From Lentzea indica (GTDB lineage: Bacteria > Actinomycetota > Actinomycetes > Mycobacteriales > Pseudonocardiaceae), in NCBI RefSeq assembly GCF_012184385.1, contig NZ_VSRL01000031.1:1-58859 (forward strand): a stretch of DNA of 58,859 nucleotides, read 5' to 3'. Of this stretch, positions 7,700 to 17,160 are shown one piece after another. A program made the translations under genes and the position numbers. Below the pieces are notes generated by a model. It was not told the DNA's origin, did no database searches, and saw nothing but the letters and a program-made list of their open reading frames with translations. Within the stretch, counting starts at the first letter, position 1, and each line of letters starts with the position of its first letter.

Positions 7700-10600
7700 A
7701 TGCAACAGGGAAGCCTGCTCACCTTGGTGCGGGAGTTCATGGAGAGGCCGGAGCACCACGGTGTGCCGACCACCCGGCGTACACCGGTGCTGGTGTTCAC
7801 CGGCCCCAAGGGCTCTGGCAAGACCGCGCTGCTCGACGAGGTCGAGTCGCGGCTGACCGGCAACGTTCCGCACGCCGGCATCGACTGCGCGACGTTGAAG
7901 GCCAACGCCGCGTGGGAGGTGCTCGCGAGCCTCACCTTCGAGCTCAACCGCACGGCCGCGGGATACGGGACGGTTCCGTTCCCGCGGTTCGTGACCGCTC
8001 AGGTCGCGATCGCCCAGGACTTCACCGGTCTGACCCGTGGCAAGAAGCACGAGCAGCTGGAAAGAGCGCTGGAGGAGACGCACAACGTCGACAAGCTGCG
8101 CGAGATCATCGGCGTGATGGCCGAGCAGGCCGCCCAGTTCGTGCCGGTGATCGGCCCGGCCGCGCGGTACGCGCCGGAGCTGGTGCTGGCCGGGCTCAAG
8201 GCGAACGGGTGGAGCCGGCAGTTCGTGCTGGGCACCGGACTCGCCCACTACGGCTCGGACAAGACCGTCGCGTACGACGAGCTGGTCAGGATCAACCAGC
8301 TCACCAGGAACGACGCGAGGGAGGAACAGCGCCAGGCCGCGACCGAGGTGCTGTGGGGCGCGTTCCTCGCCGACCTGCGCGCGGCGTTCGGCTCCGGTGG
8401 CCGCAAGCGGAGGTGGTCGCTGAACTGCGTGCTGCTGCTGGACAACATCGACGCGGATCAGGGCCGGATCCTCTACCGGGCGCTCACCGACGTCCGGCGC
8501 AAGGCCGAGCCGGATCCGCTGACCGTGATCGCGACCAGCGGTGGCGCTCTGCCCCGGCACCTGGATCCGAAAGAACGCATTCCGTTCGCCGAGGAGGCGA
8601 GCTACGCGAGCTACCTGGAGGAGCGGCAGGGCGAGTACCGCTCCGACTCGTACCCGGTGCGGCTGCGGGACCTGACCCTCGACGAGGTCGCAGGGATGCT
8701 GGACGACGTCGCGCCGCAGTGGATGGACGAGCGGCGCACGTTCGCGTCCTGGATCTACCGGATGACGCTCGGCCACCCCGCGGCGACGGCCGTGCTCGTC
8801 AAGGCGCTCAGCGACCGGGTCAGCAGGCCGGGTTCGCTGCGGGAACTGTTGTCCGACGAGTTCCCCGGCTCGGTGGACAAGGACGAGCAGATCACCGTCC
8901 GGCAACGGCTGCGCCGCAAGTTCCTCGGCGACAAGCCCGGCGAGGAGTTGCTGACGCGCTTGCGGGCATGCGCGGCGGCCCGTGACATCGACCAGGCCGA
9001 GCTGTTGCGGGACAGCGGGTTGATCGTCTCGCCCGCCGACAACGCGGCGCTGGTGCCGGCGGAGCTCCAGGTCGTGGAGGCAGGCAAGAAGGTCATGCTG
9101 CCCGCGTTCCGTCACCTGATGCTCGCCGAGCTGGCCGAGGAGCGCGAACGCTGGCTCGCGGTGCACAGCTGGTTGCGGAACAAGGGGACGGACCGGCAGT
9201 ATCACGCGCTCGCCGCGCGGGATGTCCAGGCGGTGGTGGCTCGGCTCGAGCACGGGCTGTCCGATGCGAAGACCTGGCTGGAGTCGTTGCACTCCATCAC
9301 CGAGGCGCCCAACGACCTGAGGCTCGACCACGACGACGCCGAACCGGACCGCGTGCTCGCCGCCGCCGCCGGGTGGCAGCCCTCGGACAGCCGGAGCCGG
9401 ACGCTCGCCAGGATCGTCGCGGCGTTGTGGATCGCACGGGATCCGCTGACCACGACCAGGCGCAAGGATCTGTACCGCAGTGCCGCGTTCGACCTGCGCA
9501 TGCTCGCGCAGGACCCTGGGGCAGCTCGCAACGACCTGCGGCACGAGGCCGACGCGCTGGACCAGCGGGCGGAGACCGTCGACGATATGCCGGAGACCGC
9601 GGCCCGCACCTCGGCAGGCCGCACTTCGTCTGGCCGCGCCGCACCTCGTCCTTCGATGATGCCCCCGGTGTCCACAATGGAACGGCGCAGGCGTGGGCAA
9701 GCCAAGGTCGTCGCGGTGGTGGCCGCGGCCGCGGTACTGGCGGTCGCCGGGTTCGTCGTCGTACCGCAGCTGTGGAAGTGCGGCGACGAGGTGTACAAGC
9801 GCGACGGGGAATGCGTCGGCATCGCGCACAGCTCGTACGTCTTCGACGACCGGCTCGGCGACGCGCAGCGCAAGATCTACGCCGAGAACGACAAGATCAA
9901 GGCTGAGCCGCACGTCACGGTCGCGATGATGACCCCGATGACGCCGTTGCCACAGGACGCGGGCAGCGTGACCTGGGAACGGGTGCGTGCGCAGCTGGAG
10001 GGTGCGCACGTCGCGCAGCTCGCCGCGAACCGGCCGGGAAGGCTGCCCAAGGTGCGGCTGGTCCTGGCGAACCCCGGCAGCACGCAGCAGGGATGGCGGG
10101 AGGTCGTCGACCAGCTCACCAGCACGGTGAACGACCTCGTGGGGGTGGTCGGCATCGGGCTCAGCACGATGCCGACCCAGGAAGCGGCGAAGGCTCTCGC
10201 CGCGGCCGACATCCCCATGGTGGCCTCGGTCGTGACCGCCACCGACATCAACGTCGACGAGCAGGACGGAAAATCTGGTTACATCAAGGGTTTCACCCGT
10301 GTGAACACGACGAGCGCCGACCAGATCGAAGTGCTGTCGGCGTTCCTCACCGGATCCGGCGTCGGCACGGCGATGCTGGTGTACGACACGAACGACCAGG
10401 ACCTCTACACCTCGACGCTGTACCGGGAGTTCAAGCAAGCGGCCACCGACCGGCGCGGTCCGCAGATCACGGTGCAGAGCCCGTTCGACACCGAGGCGGC
10501 ACTGGACACCCAGTTCAACGAGATCACCAAGGACCTGTGCGCCGACGGCGCACCCACCACGATCCTCTATGCCGGCCGCGCGGTCCTGCTCGACGACCTG

Positions 10601-11113
10601 ATCCGCAACCTGCGTGACCGAGGCTGCGCGCTGGACCGGCAGATCACCCTGGTGACCGGCTCCGACGCCTCGATGTTGCGGTCCCGCAACGACCTGCGAC
10701 CCAAGGAGGACGACGCGAAGCTCGCGATCGTCTACACCCCGCACTTCGATCCGGACGCGATGCGCGAAGACCTGGGATTCGTGGCCATCGGCAAGGAGTT
10801 CGACCGGCTCGGGTTCCGCCGGGAGGACCTGGACGACGGCTGGGGCATCATGATGCACGACGCGATGCTCGCCACCACGGAGTCGATCAGCCAGGCGGCC
10901 AGCGGGCTCGGTGCCGGCGCCACGGTGACACGCAAGGACGTCCGGGCCGCACTGTCGCGGCTGGACCGCAAGAAGAACGCGGTGAACGGCGCAGGAGGCA
11001 CGTTCGGGATCAACGCCACGACGGGCAACTCCACCGGTCGCCGGCTGCCGGTGATCGAGGTGGACGCGGAGGGCTCGTTCATCGTCAGGAAGATCATTGA
11101 TCTGCCCGGTTGA
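7700..11113 (+). CDS. P-loop ATPase / single TM / periplasmic-binding-protein fusion receptor
   Basis: The 1137-residue protein has a cytoplasmic N-terminal NTPase. The Walker A sequence GPKGSGKTALL is at residues 35-45, and the Walker B-like sequence CVLLLDNID is near 245. A helical region runs to about 655. One membrane helix lies at about 667-692 (VVAVVAAAAVLAVAGFVVV). A Cys-containing stretch WKCGDEVYKRDGECVG follows, then a roughly 430-residue type-1 periplasmic-binding fold resembling branched-chain amino-acid receptors, with segments such as VVGIGLSTMPTQEA, GFTRVNTTSADQ and VTGSDAS. The predicted topology puts ligand binding outside and the ATPase inside. This would be a one-protein receptor rather than an ABC importer subunit, since no permease is nearby. 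The ATG at 7700 follows AGGGGGG by 6 bases; GTG 7634 would add 22 residues. Confidence 0.7.
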   Translation: MQQGSLLTLVREFMERPEHHGVPTTRRTPVLVFTGPKGSGKTALLDEVESRLTGNVPHAGIDCATLKANAAWEVLASLTFELNRTAAGYGTVPFPRFVTAQVAIAQDFTGLTRGKKHEQLERALEETHNVDKLREIIGVMAEQAAQFVPVIGPAARYAPELVLAGLKANGWSRQFVLGTGLAHYGSDKTVAYDELVRINQLTRNDAREEQRQAATEVLWGAFLADLRAAFGSGGRKRRWSLNCVLLLDNIDADQGRILYRALTDVRRKAEPDPLTVIATSGGALPRHLDPKERIPFAEEASYASYLEERQGEYRSDSYPVRLRDLTLDEVAGMLDDVAPQWMDERRTFASWIYRMTLGHPAATAVLVKALSDRVSRPGSLRELLSDEFPGSVDKDEQITVRQRLRRKFLGDKPGEELLTRLRACAAARDIDQAELLRDSGLIVSPADNAALVPAELQVVEAGKKVMLPAFRHLMLAELAEERERWLAVHSWLRNKGTDRQYHALAARDVQAVVARLEHGLSDAKTWLESLHSITEAPNDLRLDHDDAEPDRVLAAAAGWQPSDSRSRTLARIVAALWIARDPLTTTRRKDLYRSAAFDLRMLAQDPGAARNDLRHEADALDQRAETVDDMPETAARTSAGRTSSGRAAPRPSMMPPVSTMERRRRGQAKVVAVVAAAAVLAVAGFVVVPQLWKCGDEVYKRDGECVGIAHSSYVFDDRLGDAQRKIYAENDKIKAEPHVTVAMMTPMTPLPQDAGSVTWERVRAQLEGAHVAQLAANRPGRLPKVRLVLANPGSTQQGWREVVDQLTSTVNDLVGVVGIGLSTMPTQEAAKALAAADIPMVASVVTATDINVDEQDGKSGYIKGFTRVNTTSADQIEVLSAFLTGSGVGTAMLVYDTNDQDLYTSTLYREFKQAATDRRGPQITVQSPFDTEAALDTQFNEITKDLCADGAPTTILYAGRAVLLDDLIRNLRDRGCALDRQITLVTGSDASMLRSRNDLRPKEDDAKLAIVYTPHFDPDAMREDLGFVAIGKEFDRLGFRREDLDDGWGIMMHDAMLATTESISQAASGLGAGATVTRKDVRAALSRLDRKKNAVNGAGGTFGINATTGNSTGRRLPVIEVDAEGSFIVRKIIDLPG

Positions 11114-11220
11114 CATGTGACTTCCAGCTGAAGGTCAAGTCCCAGCACGCTCCCGTGATGCGCAATCGCCGCGTGGTCGTGCTGGGTCTCGATCTTCTCA
11201 AGCTCGTGAGTCGTGACCCG

Positions 11221-13146
11221 TCACGTGTCGCCGGGATGGCAGTGCGACGCGGTGCCGTGACCGGGTGGCGGCACGTCCAGCGACGGGTTCCGGTCGAAGA
11301 ACCCGGCAGGTTTGAGCGAGAACCCGACGTACTCGCACGGCATGATCGGCCAGTCTTCCGGCCGTGGCAGGTGCGAGGTGCCGAAGGTGTGCCAGAGAAC
11401 GACGTCGGTGTTGACGAGGTCGCGTTCCTGGCGCACCCACTCGCCGATGCCGTCGCCGGGGTGCTGGTTCGGGTAGTCGCCCGCCGCGTGCAGCTCCTTC
11501 GGGTCGTACCGGGTGACCCAGAGGTGGTGGCGCGCGAACTCGGCTCGTTTCGCGAGATCGCTCTCCGGCGCGGCGAGCAGGGTCGGGCCGACGAACGGCA
11601 CGAGCTTGTAGCCGACGGGGGCGCCGAAGCGGTTGACCACGTTGGGGTTGACCACCTTCCACGTCCTGGCGGCCAACGGGTCGCACGCGCGGCGGGCGTC
11701 CCGTTCGTTGGTGATCTCGGTCTTGCGGGCCACGATGGCGTTGCCGTGTTCGTTGCCCGGACCCATGGGCAGGCCCACGGCGTCGACCTCGAGCACGGTG
11801 TTGGCAGGTCCGTCGATCTCCAGGTCCAGACGCATGTTGAACATGTGCTGGTGGTTCGGCGCGTCGAGCTGGGGCGCGACGAGCGTGCCGAACTCGGGTG
11901 TCGTGCCGGGCGCGACGGCACGCGTCTGGACGATGCCGGTCAGCTTGCTCTCGAACTGGATGGTGCCGTCGAGGTAGAAGTACCAGAAGAAGCCGTACTC
12001 GTAGTTGCCGATGGTGTGGATGGCGGAGACGACGAAGCGACGGGACCGGCGGACCTCCGGGGAGGAGGCATACCGGAAGTTCCAGTGCTTCCAGAGGATT
12101 CCGTAGTCCTCCTCGTGCATGCAGATCGCGTTGGTGATCGTCTGCGGTGTGCCGGACTCGTCGGAGAGCACGGCGTCGAGGTAGCGGATCTCCCCGAGGC
12201 AGTCGCAGCCGAGCGCGAGCGAGCCGACGGTCTTGCCGAGGTTGTACTCGCCCGCGTCGAAGACGTTGCGGAAGTAGAAGTCGTCGCTGGTGTCGCCGTA
12301 GGGAACGACCATCTCGCTGATCGCGGCGCGGTGCAGGACCGAACGGCGCCGCTCACCGTCCAGATAGGACACGTCGCTGACCACGAGCCCTTCGACGGCG
12401 TCGACGTGCACGTGCAGGCGCCAGCGCTGCCACTCGATCACGTTGCCGCTGACGGTGAACGACGGTCCTTCCGGCTGGGTGATCTCCAACGGGCGCAGGC
12501 CGGTGCGCAACGGGCGGACGCTGCCGACGTCGTAGTTGCCGCTCTCGGGCGGCAGGGGGATCGGCGCGCCCTCCTGGATCGCGGCGACCGACTTCTCGTT
12601 GCAGTCGATGATGAACACCAGGTTGCCCACCGGTCGCGCGTAACCGTTGTCCTCGGGGAACTCGCGAACGTAGGCGCTGGCCCGCATGATCCGCCGCAGC
12701 GGGGACACCCCGTCCACCGGCAGCGTGCCGGTGGACCACGGGTCGATCTGCAGCAGGTCCAGGTCGTGCACGCCGTGCCGGGCGAGTGCCGCGACGGCAG
12801 CAGGGTCCTTCCTGACGATGTCCTCGAGCTCCATGATCTCCTCGATCATGATGCCCGGCTGCACGCCGGCGATGTGCTGCCAGCGGGTGATCTCACCCGT
12901 GGCCAGGTCGACCACGGCCTCGTAGGTGGCGGCGTCCGCGCGGTCGTAGACGACGAGGAACGCCGCTCGCGCGACCGGCGCGCCCGGTGTCCAGTCCCGC
13001 ACGACCTGCTTCGCGGGCAGATCCGTTCGCACTACGGGAAATCGTGCGTCGGTCAGTTCGCTGCGATGCGTGCGCACGGCGGCCACCGCGGCGGTGATCT
13101 CGTCAGGGGTGAGCGGGTCGTACGGGTGCCTGAGTTGTGGGCTCAC
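11221..13146 (-). CDS. copper-containing primary-amine oxidase
   Basis: The 641 residues match the usual length of bacterial copper amine oxidases such as the Arthrobacter phenethylamine oxidase. The topaquinone site is IGNYEYGFFWYFY, where the Tyr in NYE is self-processed to the cofactor. Copper ligands are the HQH in APNHQHMFNM and the His in SHLPRPEDWP. The predicted catalytic base is Asp in VFDAGEYNLG. The enzyme oxidises a primary amine to aldehyde, ammonia and hydrogen peroxide. It lacks a signal peptide, so it acts in the cytoplasm. The GTG start lies 28 bases after the permease stop, so the two genes form an operon, with the permease likely importing the amine. Confidence 0.92.
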   Translation of the reverse strand: MSPQLRHPYDPLTPDEITAAVAAVRTHRSELTDARFPVVRTDLPAKQVVRDWTPGAPVARAAFLVVYDRADAATYEAVVDLATGEITRWQHIAGVQPGIMIEEIMELEDIVRKDPAAVAALARHGVHDLDLLQIDPWSTGTLPVDGVSPLRRIMRASAYVREFPEDNGYARPVGNLVFIIDCNEKSVAAIQEGAPIPLPPESGNYDVGSVRPLRTGLRPLEITQPEGPSFTVSGNVIEWQRWRLHVHVDAVEGLVVSDVSYLDGERRRSVLHRAAISEMVVPYGDTSDDFYFRNVFDAGEYNLGKTVGSLALGCDCLGEIRYLDAVLSDESGTPQTITNAICMHEEDYGILWKHWNFRYASSPEVRRSRRFVVSAIHTIGNYEYGFFWYFYLDGTIQFESKLTGIVQTRAVAPGTTPEFGTLVAPQLDAPNHQHMFNMRLDLEIDGPANTVLEVDAVGLPMGPGNEHGNAIVARKTEITNERDARRACDPLAARTWKVVNPNVVNRFGAPVGYKLVPFVGPTLLAAPESDLAKRAEFARHHLWVTRYDPKELHAAGDYPNQHPGDGIGEWVRQERDLVNTDVVLWHTFGTSHLPRPEDWPIMPCEYVGFSLKPAGFFDRNPSLDVPPPGHGTASHCHPGDT

Positions 13147-13174
13147 TGACGTCCTCGGGTGTGGGAAGTGGCGG

Positions 13175-14629
13175 TCAGACGGGGTGCGGTTCGTCCTCGG
13201 TCACGGGCGCCGGGCGGCGTGATGTCACGACCAGCGCCCAGATCACCCCGGCGGCGATCCAGGCGCCGAGCGCCCACGGCACGGTGTCCAGCGGGCTCGC
13301 GGCCTTGTAGACGACACCGAAGACGGCGCCCCCGGCGACCAGCACACCGGCGGTGGCGGCCACGACGAGCTTGGTGCGGTTCACGTCGTGCCACAAGCCG
13401 CGGGCACCCGCGACGCACATGGTGAGGTACATCAGGGCCAGGCCGGCACCGGCGAACCCGGCCATCCACCCGAACATCGGAGCCCACTGCGGTTGCAGCA
13501 CGCCGGGCTGGGCGGTCTCGCGGGAGAACACGCCGTCGGTCAGGGCCACCAGCGCGATCGCGGCCACGGACACTGCCGCGAGCAGTGCCGCCGCGACGAC
13601 CGGTGTGCGGAAGCGGGGGTGCGTCGCCGCGAGTGCGACGGGCAGGCGTCCCGCCCTGGCCATGGAGAGCAGCCCTCTGGTCGCGGCGACGCAGACGCCG
13701 ATGGCCACCGCGGCGACGTCGAGAATGATGATCACGAACACGAGGTGGCCGAACCACGCCGAGCCGAACTCGGGGCCGGAGGCGAGTGCCTGCAACGGGA
13801 ACAGGCTGGTCTTCCACGCCTCCGCGTTCAGGCCGAAACCGACGGCCTGGGAGTAGGAGGTGAGGATGAAGTAGACGCCGACGATCGTGAGAGACCACAG
13901 CACGGCACGGGGTACGTGGCGCTTCGGGTCGTCGGTCTCCTCCGCGAGGTTCGCGGCGGACTCGAAACCGATGTACATGTTGAAGCTGTAGAGCACGCCG
14001 TAGAGCAGGCTGAGCCCGTCGATCGCGAACGGGTTGAACGGTGCCGCCGACAGGCTGGTGCCGCCCTGCCCTCCCTTCGCGATGACGTACACCGCGAAGA
14101 TCGCCACGACCGCCGCGGAGACCAGCACGAGGGCCAGCTGCGCCTTCACCGACACCTGGACCCCGACGACGACGGCGGCCATGACGAGCACGAGAAAGCC
14201 CAGCGCGAGCACCCACCAGGCGATGTTCACGCCGAACGCGCCGCGCAGGAACTCCTCGGTCTGCCCGCCGAGAACCAGGAACGTCGCCGCGGCCAGTACG
14301 GCCATCGCGCCGTAGTACAGCCATCCGGCCACGATGCCGGCGCGCGGGCCGAAAGCGTCGCAGATGTACTCGTACAGCGAGCCGCACAGGTGGATTCGCT
14401 TGGCGTACTGGGCGATCACCCAGCCGGCGCCGAAGATCCCGATGCCGGCGATGACGATCGCGACGGGGGTGGCGATGCCGGCGCCACGACCGGTGGCAGA
14501 CAGGCCGACGACCAGTGGCAGCAGCGTGGCGACCGAGAACACCGGGCCCATGAACCCGACGGACTGGGCGAGAACGCCGGACATGGTGACCTTGGCGCGT
14601 CCTAACGAAGCACTGGGATTATCGCTCAT
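13175..14629 (-). CDS. APC-family amino acid/amine permease
   Basis: The 484-residue protein has about 12 hydrophobic helices and APC-superfamily features, including the N-terminal LAQSVGFMGPVFSVATLLP helix and GFESAANLAEETDDPKRHVPRA in the middle. It sits in the inner membrane and probably imports the substrate of the downstream amine oxidase. The ATG at 14629 is preferred because GGGAG lies 5 bases upstream; the longer frame from 14692 has no such signal. The upstream region carries a -35/-10 pair and the 15-bp motif shared with the IclR-linked promoters. Confidence 0.85.
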   Translation of the reverse strand: MSDNPSASLGRAKVTMSGVLAQSVGFMGPVFSVATLLPLVVGLSATGRGAGIATPVAIVIAGIGIFGAGWVIAQYAKRIHLCGSLYEYICDAFGPRAGIVAGWLYYGAMAVLAAATFLVLGGQTEEFLRGAFGVNIAWWVLALGFLVLVMAAVVVGVQVSVKAQLALVLVSAAVVAIFAVYVIAKGGQGGTSLSAAPFNPFAIDGLSLLYGVLYSFNMYIGFESAANLAEETDDPKRHVPRAVLWSLTIVGVYFILTSYSQAVGFGLNAEAWKTSLFPLQALASGPEFGSAWFGHLVFVIIILDVAAVAIGVCVAATRGLLSMARAGRLPVALAATHPRFRTPVVAAALLAAVSVAAIALVALTDGVFSRETAQPGVLQPQWAPMFGWMAGFAGAGLALMYLTMCVAGARGLWHDVNRTKLVVAATAGVLVAGGAVFGVVYKAASPLDTVPWALGAWIAAGVIWALVVTSRRPAPVTEDEPHPV

Positions 14630-14675
14630 CTCGGCTCCCGTTGGGTGTGAGAGGGCGCCGGATGAAGTTCCGGCT

Positions 14676-14690
14676 GTACGATATCCGAAC
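14676..14690. promoter_or_regulatory. putative IclR operator, permease/amine oxidase promoter
   Basis: GTACGATATCCGAAC resembles GTACGATAATCGCAC before the TPP gene (12 of 15) and GTACGACTATCGACC before the second ALDH gene. It lies between the predicted -10 element and the permease start, a position suited to repression. The regulator assignment is inferred from the iclR gene in the same cluster. Confidence 0.5.
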
Positions 14691-14712
14691 ATGGCGTACG
14701 TTTAATGAACAG

Positions 14713-14741
14713 ATCCTGACGGCCGGTCTGCGCGATGTCAA
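14713..14741 (-). promoter_or_regulatory. sigma-70-type promoter of the permease/amine oxidase operon
   Basis: On the minus strand a TTGACA (14736-14741) is followed after exactly 17 bases by CAGGAT (14713-14718). The permease start is 84 bases further on. Confidence 0.5.
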
Positions 14742-14819
14742 CACTTCGCGCGGCGTCGGGCAATGCTGAACATCCACATAGGACAGAGTTGATCTCGCTG
14801 TCACAGAACGGAAACGGCC

Positions 14820-15215
14820 TCAGCCACCGGACTGCGACGGTTCGAGCCGCGGAGCGTCGACCACCTCGCGCCAGGCGTCGAACCCGTGCTGGAAGGCGAC
14901 CACGCCTGCTTCCGGCAGCGCGATCTCGATGGCTTCGAGGATTTCCTGTGGTGTCACACCGATGTCGAGTGCGACGCGGATGTGGCTCTTGATGTGCGCC
15001 TTGTCCGCGCGCAGCACGGTGAGACTGAGGATGAAGAGAAGCTCTTTGACGTCGCGGCCGAGCGAGCGCTGGGCCAGGTACGCCGCACCGACGAGAGCGT
15101 CGGCCGCCTGCAACACCGGCAGGTCGTTGGCGGCCATGACTTTGTGGTAGTCGAGCACATAACCGCGACGGGCGACCATGTCGTCGAGATAGCGTTGCGC
15201 GGGCGTTTCGCTCAT
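14820..15215 (-). CDS. carboxymuconolactone decarboxylase (CMD) family protein
   Basis: The small all-helical protein (131 aa) belongs to the CMD/AhpD-like family. The core GRDVKELLFILSLTVLRADK followed by KSHIRVALDIGVTPQEILEAI matches the conserved CMD helix pair. The AhpD CxxC is absent, so a decarboxylase- or lactone-type role is more likely than a peroxidase. It is the last gene of the ten-gene catabolic operon, and its start overlaps the end of the NIPSNAP gene by 4 bases. Confidence 0.78.
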   Translation of the reverse strand: MSETPAQRYLDDMVARRGYVLDYHKVMAANDLPVLQAADALVGAAYLAQRSLGRDVKELLFILSLTVLRADKAHIKSHIRVALDIGVTPQEILEAIEIALPEAGVVAFQHGFDAWREVVDAPRLEPSQSGG

Positions 15216-15535
15216 GGTGGCGTGGGACTTCCTGTGCGTGCGGCGGGCAGGAGAATGCGGCTGGCCTGGCTGACCAGAAAGCTCCGCACCTTGGTGCGGA
15301 ACACGGCGAAGTCCGGGTCCTTCGCCAGCCGTGCACGCCGGCTCGCCCTGTCTGCGAAGTCGGCGTACTGCCAGTGGTAGACGAGGGTGTTCAGCTCACC
15401 GATCTCGACCGTGTACACGCCCAGCGGCTCACCGAGATGACGGATCTGCGGCTCCCTGCCGGTGCGGTGCCACTGGTCGAGGTACTGCGGCGTGCCGCCT
15501 GGCACCAGAACGTAGTTGCGCTCTTCGACGATCAC
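15212..15535 (-). CDS. NIPSNAP-family protein
   Basis: The 107-residue protein has a single ferredoxin-like alpha-beta domain, beginning with ERNYVLVPGGTPQYLDQW and followed by LGVYTVEIGELNTLVYHWQYADFADR, which matches NIPSNAP proteins. These small proteins are common in bacterial aromatic or amide catabolic clusters, but their exact job is unknown. The GTG start and the stop of the FAD hydroxylase share a GTGA overlap, so the genes are translationally coupled. Confidence 0.75.
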   Translation of the reverse strand: MIVEERNYVLVPGGTPQYLDQWHRTGREPQIRHLGEPLGVYTVEIGELNTLVYHWQYADFADRASRRARLAKDPDFAVFRTKVRSFLVSQASRILLPAARTGSPTPP

Positions 15536-17160
15536 GGCACCCTGCTTCCGGTGAACCGGCCCGCGAGCAGGGCCAGCGCGTCACCGAGCTCCTCCGCACT
15601 CGTCATGGCCGCCACGTAGCGATCCGGCCGGACCAGCACGACGTTGCCGCTGCGGGCCTGGAACCAGGCGCGCAGTTCGTTGTGGACGTCCTCGACGACG
15701 ACGGTTCCGCTGTCGGCACAGGGCTTGTCGTGGTGACGCCGGCCTGCCCGCGACTCCACGACCTTGACGACGCGCGGCCGGAACCGTGCCACCACGGCCA
15801 GTTCCGCGGCGTCGAGCGCGGCCAGCGGGTCGCATTCGAACCCGATCACGGCGAACCACGGACCGAGGACGTCGTCGAGCCGCCGGCAGGTGCCGTCGGC
15901 GGTCTCCACCACGGGCTGGGCCATCATGCGGCCGACGGCGGGGCGGCGGGTGCCTGGCCTTTCCCTGGTGACGAAGCCGTCCTGGTAGTGCGGCACCGGC
16001 TTGAACCGCATCTCCAGCGTCCACCTCTTGATCGGCGGAGCCGCGGACGCGCCCCGGATGAACCAGTCACGCGCTCGTGCCACGGATCTCCGCGTGGGAC
16101 TGATGACCCGGCCGAGCGTCGTGGACAGATCGATCATGGCTTGGGCGTGGGGGCGGCGTTCGCGGTCGTAGGTCTCCAGCAACGATCCGTCGGCGCCGTC
16201 CTGGACGATGGCGGCGAGCTTCCAGCACAGGTTCGTGACGTCACGGATGCCGGTGTTCATGCCTTGCCCCGCCCACGGCGGCATCAGGTGCGCGGCGTCG
16301 CCGGCCAGTGCCACGCGGCCTTCGACGAAGCGTGCGGCGATGCGGGAGTGATGCGTGTACACCCGCGCCCGGATCACCTCGACGACACCGGGATCGGGCA
16401 CGTGGTGGCGCAGCAGGTCGTTGACCCGTTCCGGAGTGAGCATCTCGTCCGCGTCCTCGCCGGGAAAGAGCATGAACTCCCAGCGGCGGTGGTCGTCGGG
16501 CAGATGCGCGCACACGTACGGGCGACGTGGATCGCAGTGCAGCGCGGTGTACGGCGCGTCGAGGGGATCGTGGGCGCAGTCGATGACGACCCACTTGCGG
16601 GGATGTGTCCTGCCTTCCAGCGCGATGCCGAGCTGGGTCCGGATCGGGCTGCGGCCACCGTCCGCCGCGATCACGTGGCCGGCCCGCACCTCGTGCTGCT
16701 CGCCGGTCGCGGTCACCAGGCGGAGGGTGACGCCGTCCGCGTCCTGACGCAGTTCGCGCAGCTCGGTGCCGAGCATCACCTGCACGTGCGGAAAGCGGGC
16801 GAGGCCACGGCGCAGGACGGCCTCGGCGCGCGGCTGCATGAAGATGTTGCGCTTGTACCAGCCGTAGTCCTGTGCCGTGGGGCGGATGTCGGCGAGGCAG
16901 CGTCCGCCGCCGTCGAAGAGCTTCAGCGGCACGTTCTGGATGGTGCCTCGAAGGATCTCGTCCACGAGTTCGGCGGTCTGGAAGGTGCGCAGGCTTTCGT
17001 CGTCGACGCCCGCCGCCCGCGGATAGTCGATGACCTCGGTTTCCCTGTCGATGACCAGGGTCGTGACGCCGTAGACGCCGAGCAGGTTGGCCGCGGTGAC
17101 GCCGATCGGGCCGGCGCCGACGATCGCGACCGGCACCCAGGCCGGTGGGGTGCCGCTCAC
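15532..17160 (-). CDS. FAD-dependent aromatic monooxygenase, MhpA-like
   Basis: The 542-residue protein has the Rossmann fingerprint VGAGPIGVTAANLLG at residues 14-28 and a GD motif in GDAAHLMPPWAGQGMNTGIRD. Its middle DG-type segment is IAADGGRSPIR. This arrangement matches the class A flavin hydroxylases related to 3-(3-hydroxyphenyl)propionate hydroxylase, which use NAD(P)H and O2 to add a ring hydroxyl. Substrate identity cannot be read from sequence. In this operon it would make the diol or hydroquinone that the VOC dioxygenase could open. The GTG start overlaps the hydrolase stop by 4 bases. Confidence 0.85.
   Translation of the reverse strand: MSGTPPAWVPVAIVGAGPIGVTAANLLGVYGVTTLVIDRETEVIDYPRAAGVDDESLRTFQTAELVDEILRGTIQNVPLKLFDGGGRCLADIRPTAQDYGWYKRNIFMQPRAEAVLRRGLARFPHVQVMLGTELRELRQDADGVTLRLVTATGEQHEVRAGHVIAADGGRSPIRTQLGIALEGRTHPRKWVVIDCAHDPLDAPYTALHCDPRRPYVCAHLPDDHRRWEFMLFPGEDADEMLTPERVNDLLRHHVPDPGVVEVIRARVYTHHSRIAARFVEGRVALAGDAAHLMPPWAGQGMNTGIRDVTNLCWKLAAIVQDGADGSLLETYDRERRPHAQAMIDLSTTLGRVISPTRRSVARARDWFIRGASAAPPIKRWTLEMRFKPVPHYQDGFVTRERPGTRRPAVGRMMAQPVVETADGTCRRLDDVLGPWFAVIGFECDPLAALDAAELAVVARFRPRVVKVVESRAGRRHHDKPCADSGTVVVEDVHNELRAWFQARSGNVVLVRPDRYVAAMTSAEELGDALALLAGRFTGSRVP

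Noticed and set aside
7619-11116. Long open frame on the minus strand across the receptor gene
   Set aside because: It mirrors the GC codon bias of the plus-strand gene, has no recognisable domains, and reads as Arg/Gly/Val-rich low-information sequence. The same applies to other long antisense frames in the window.
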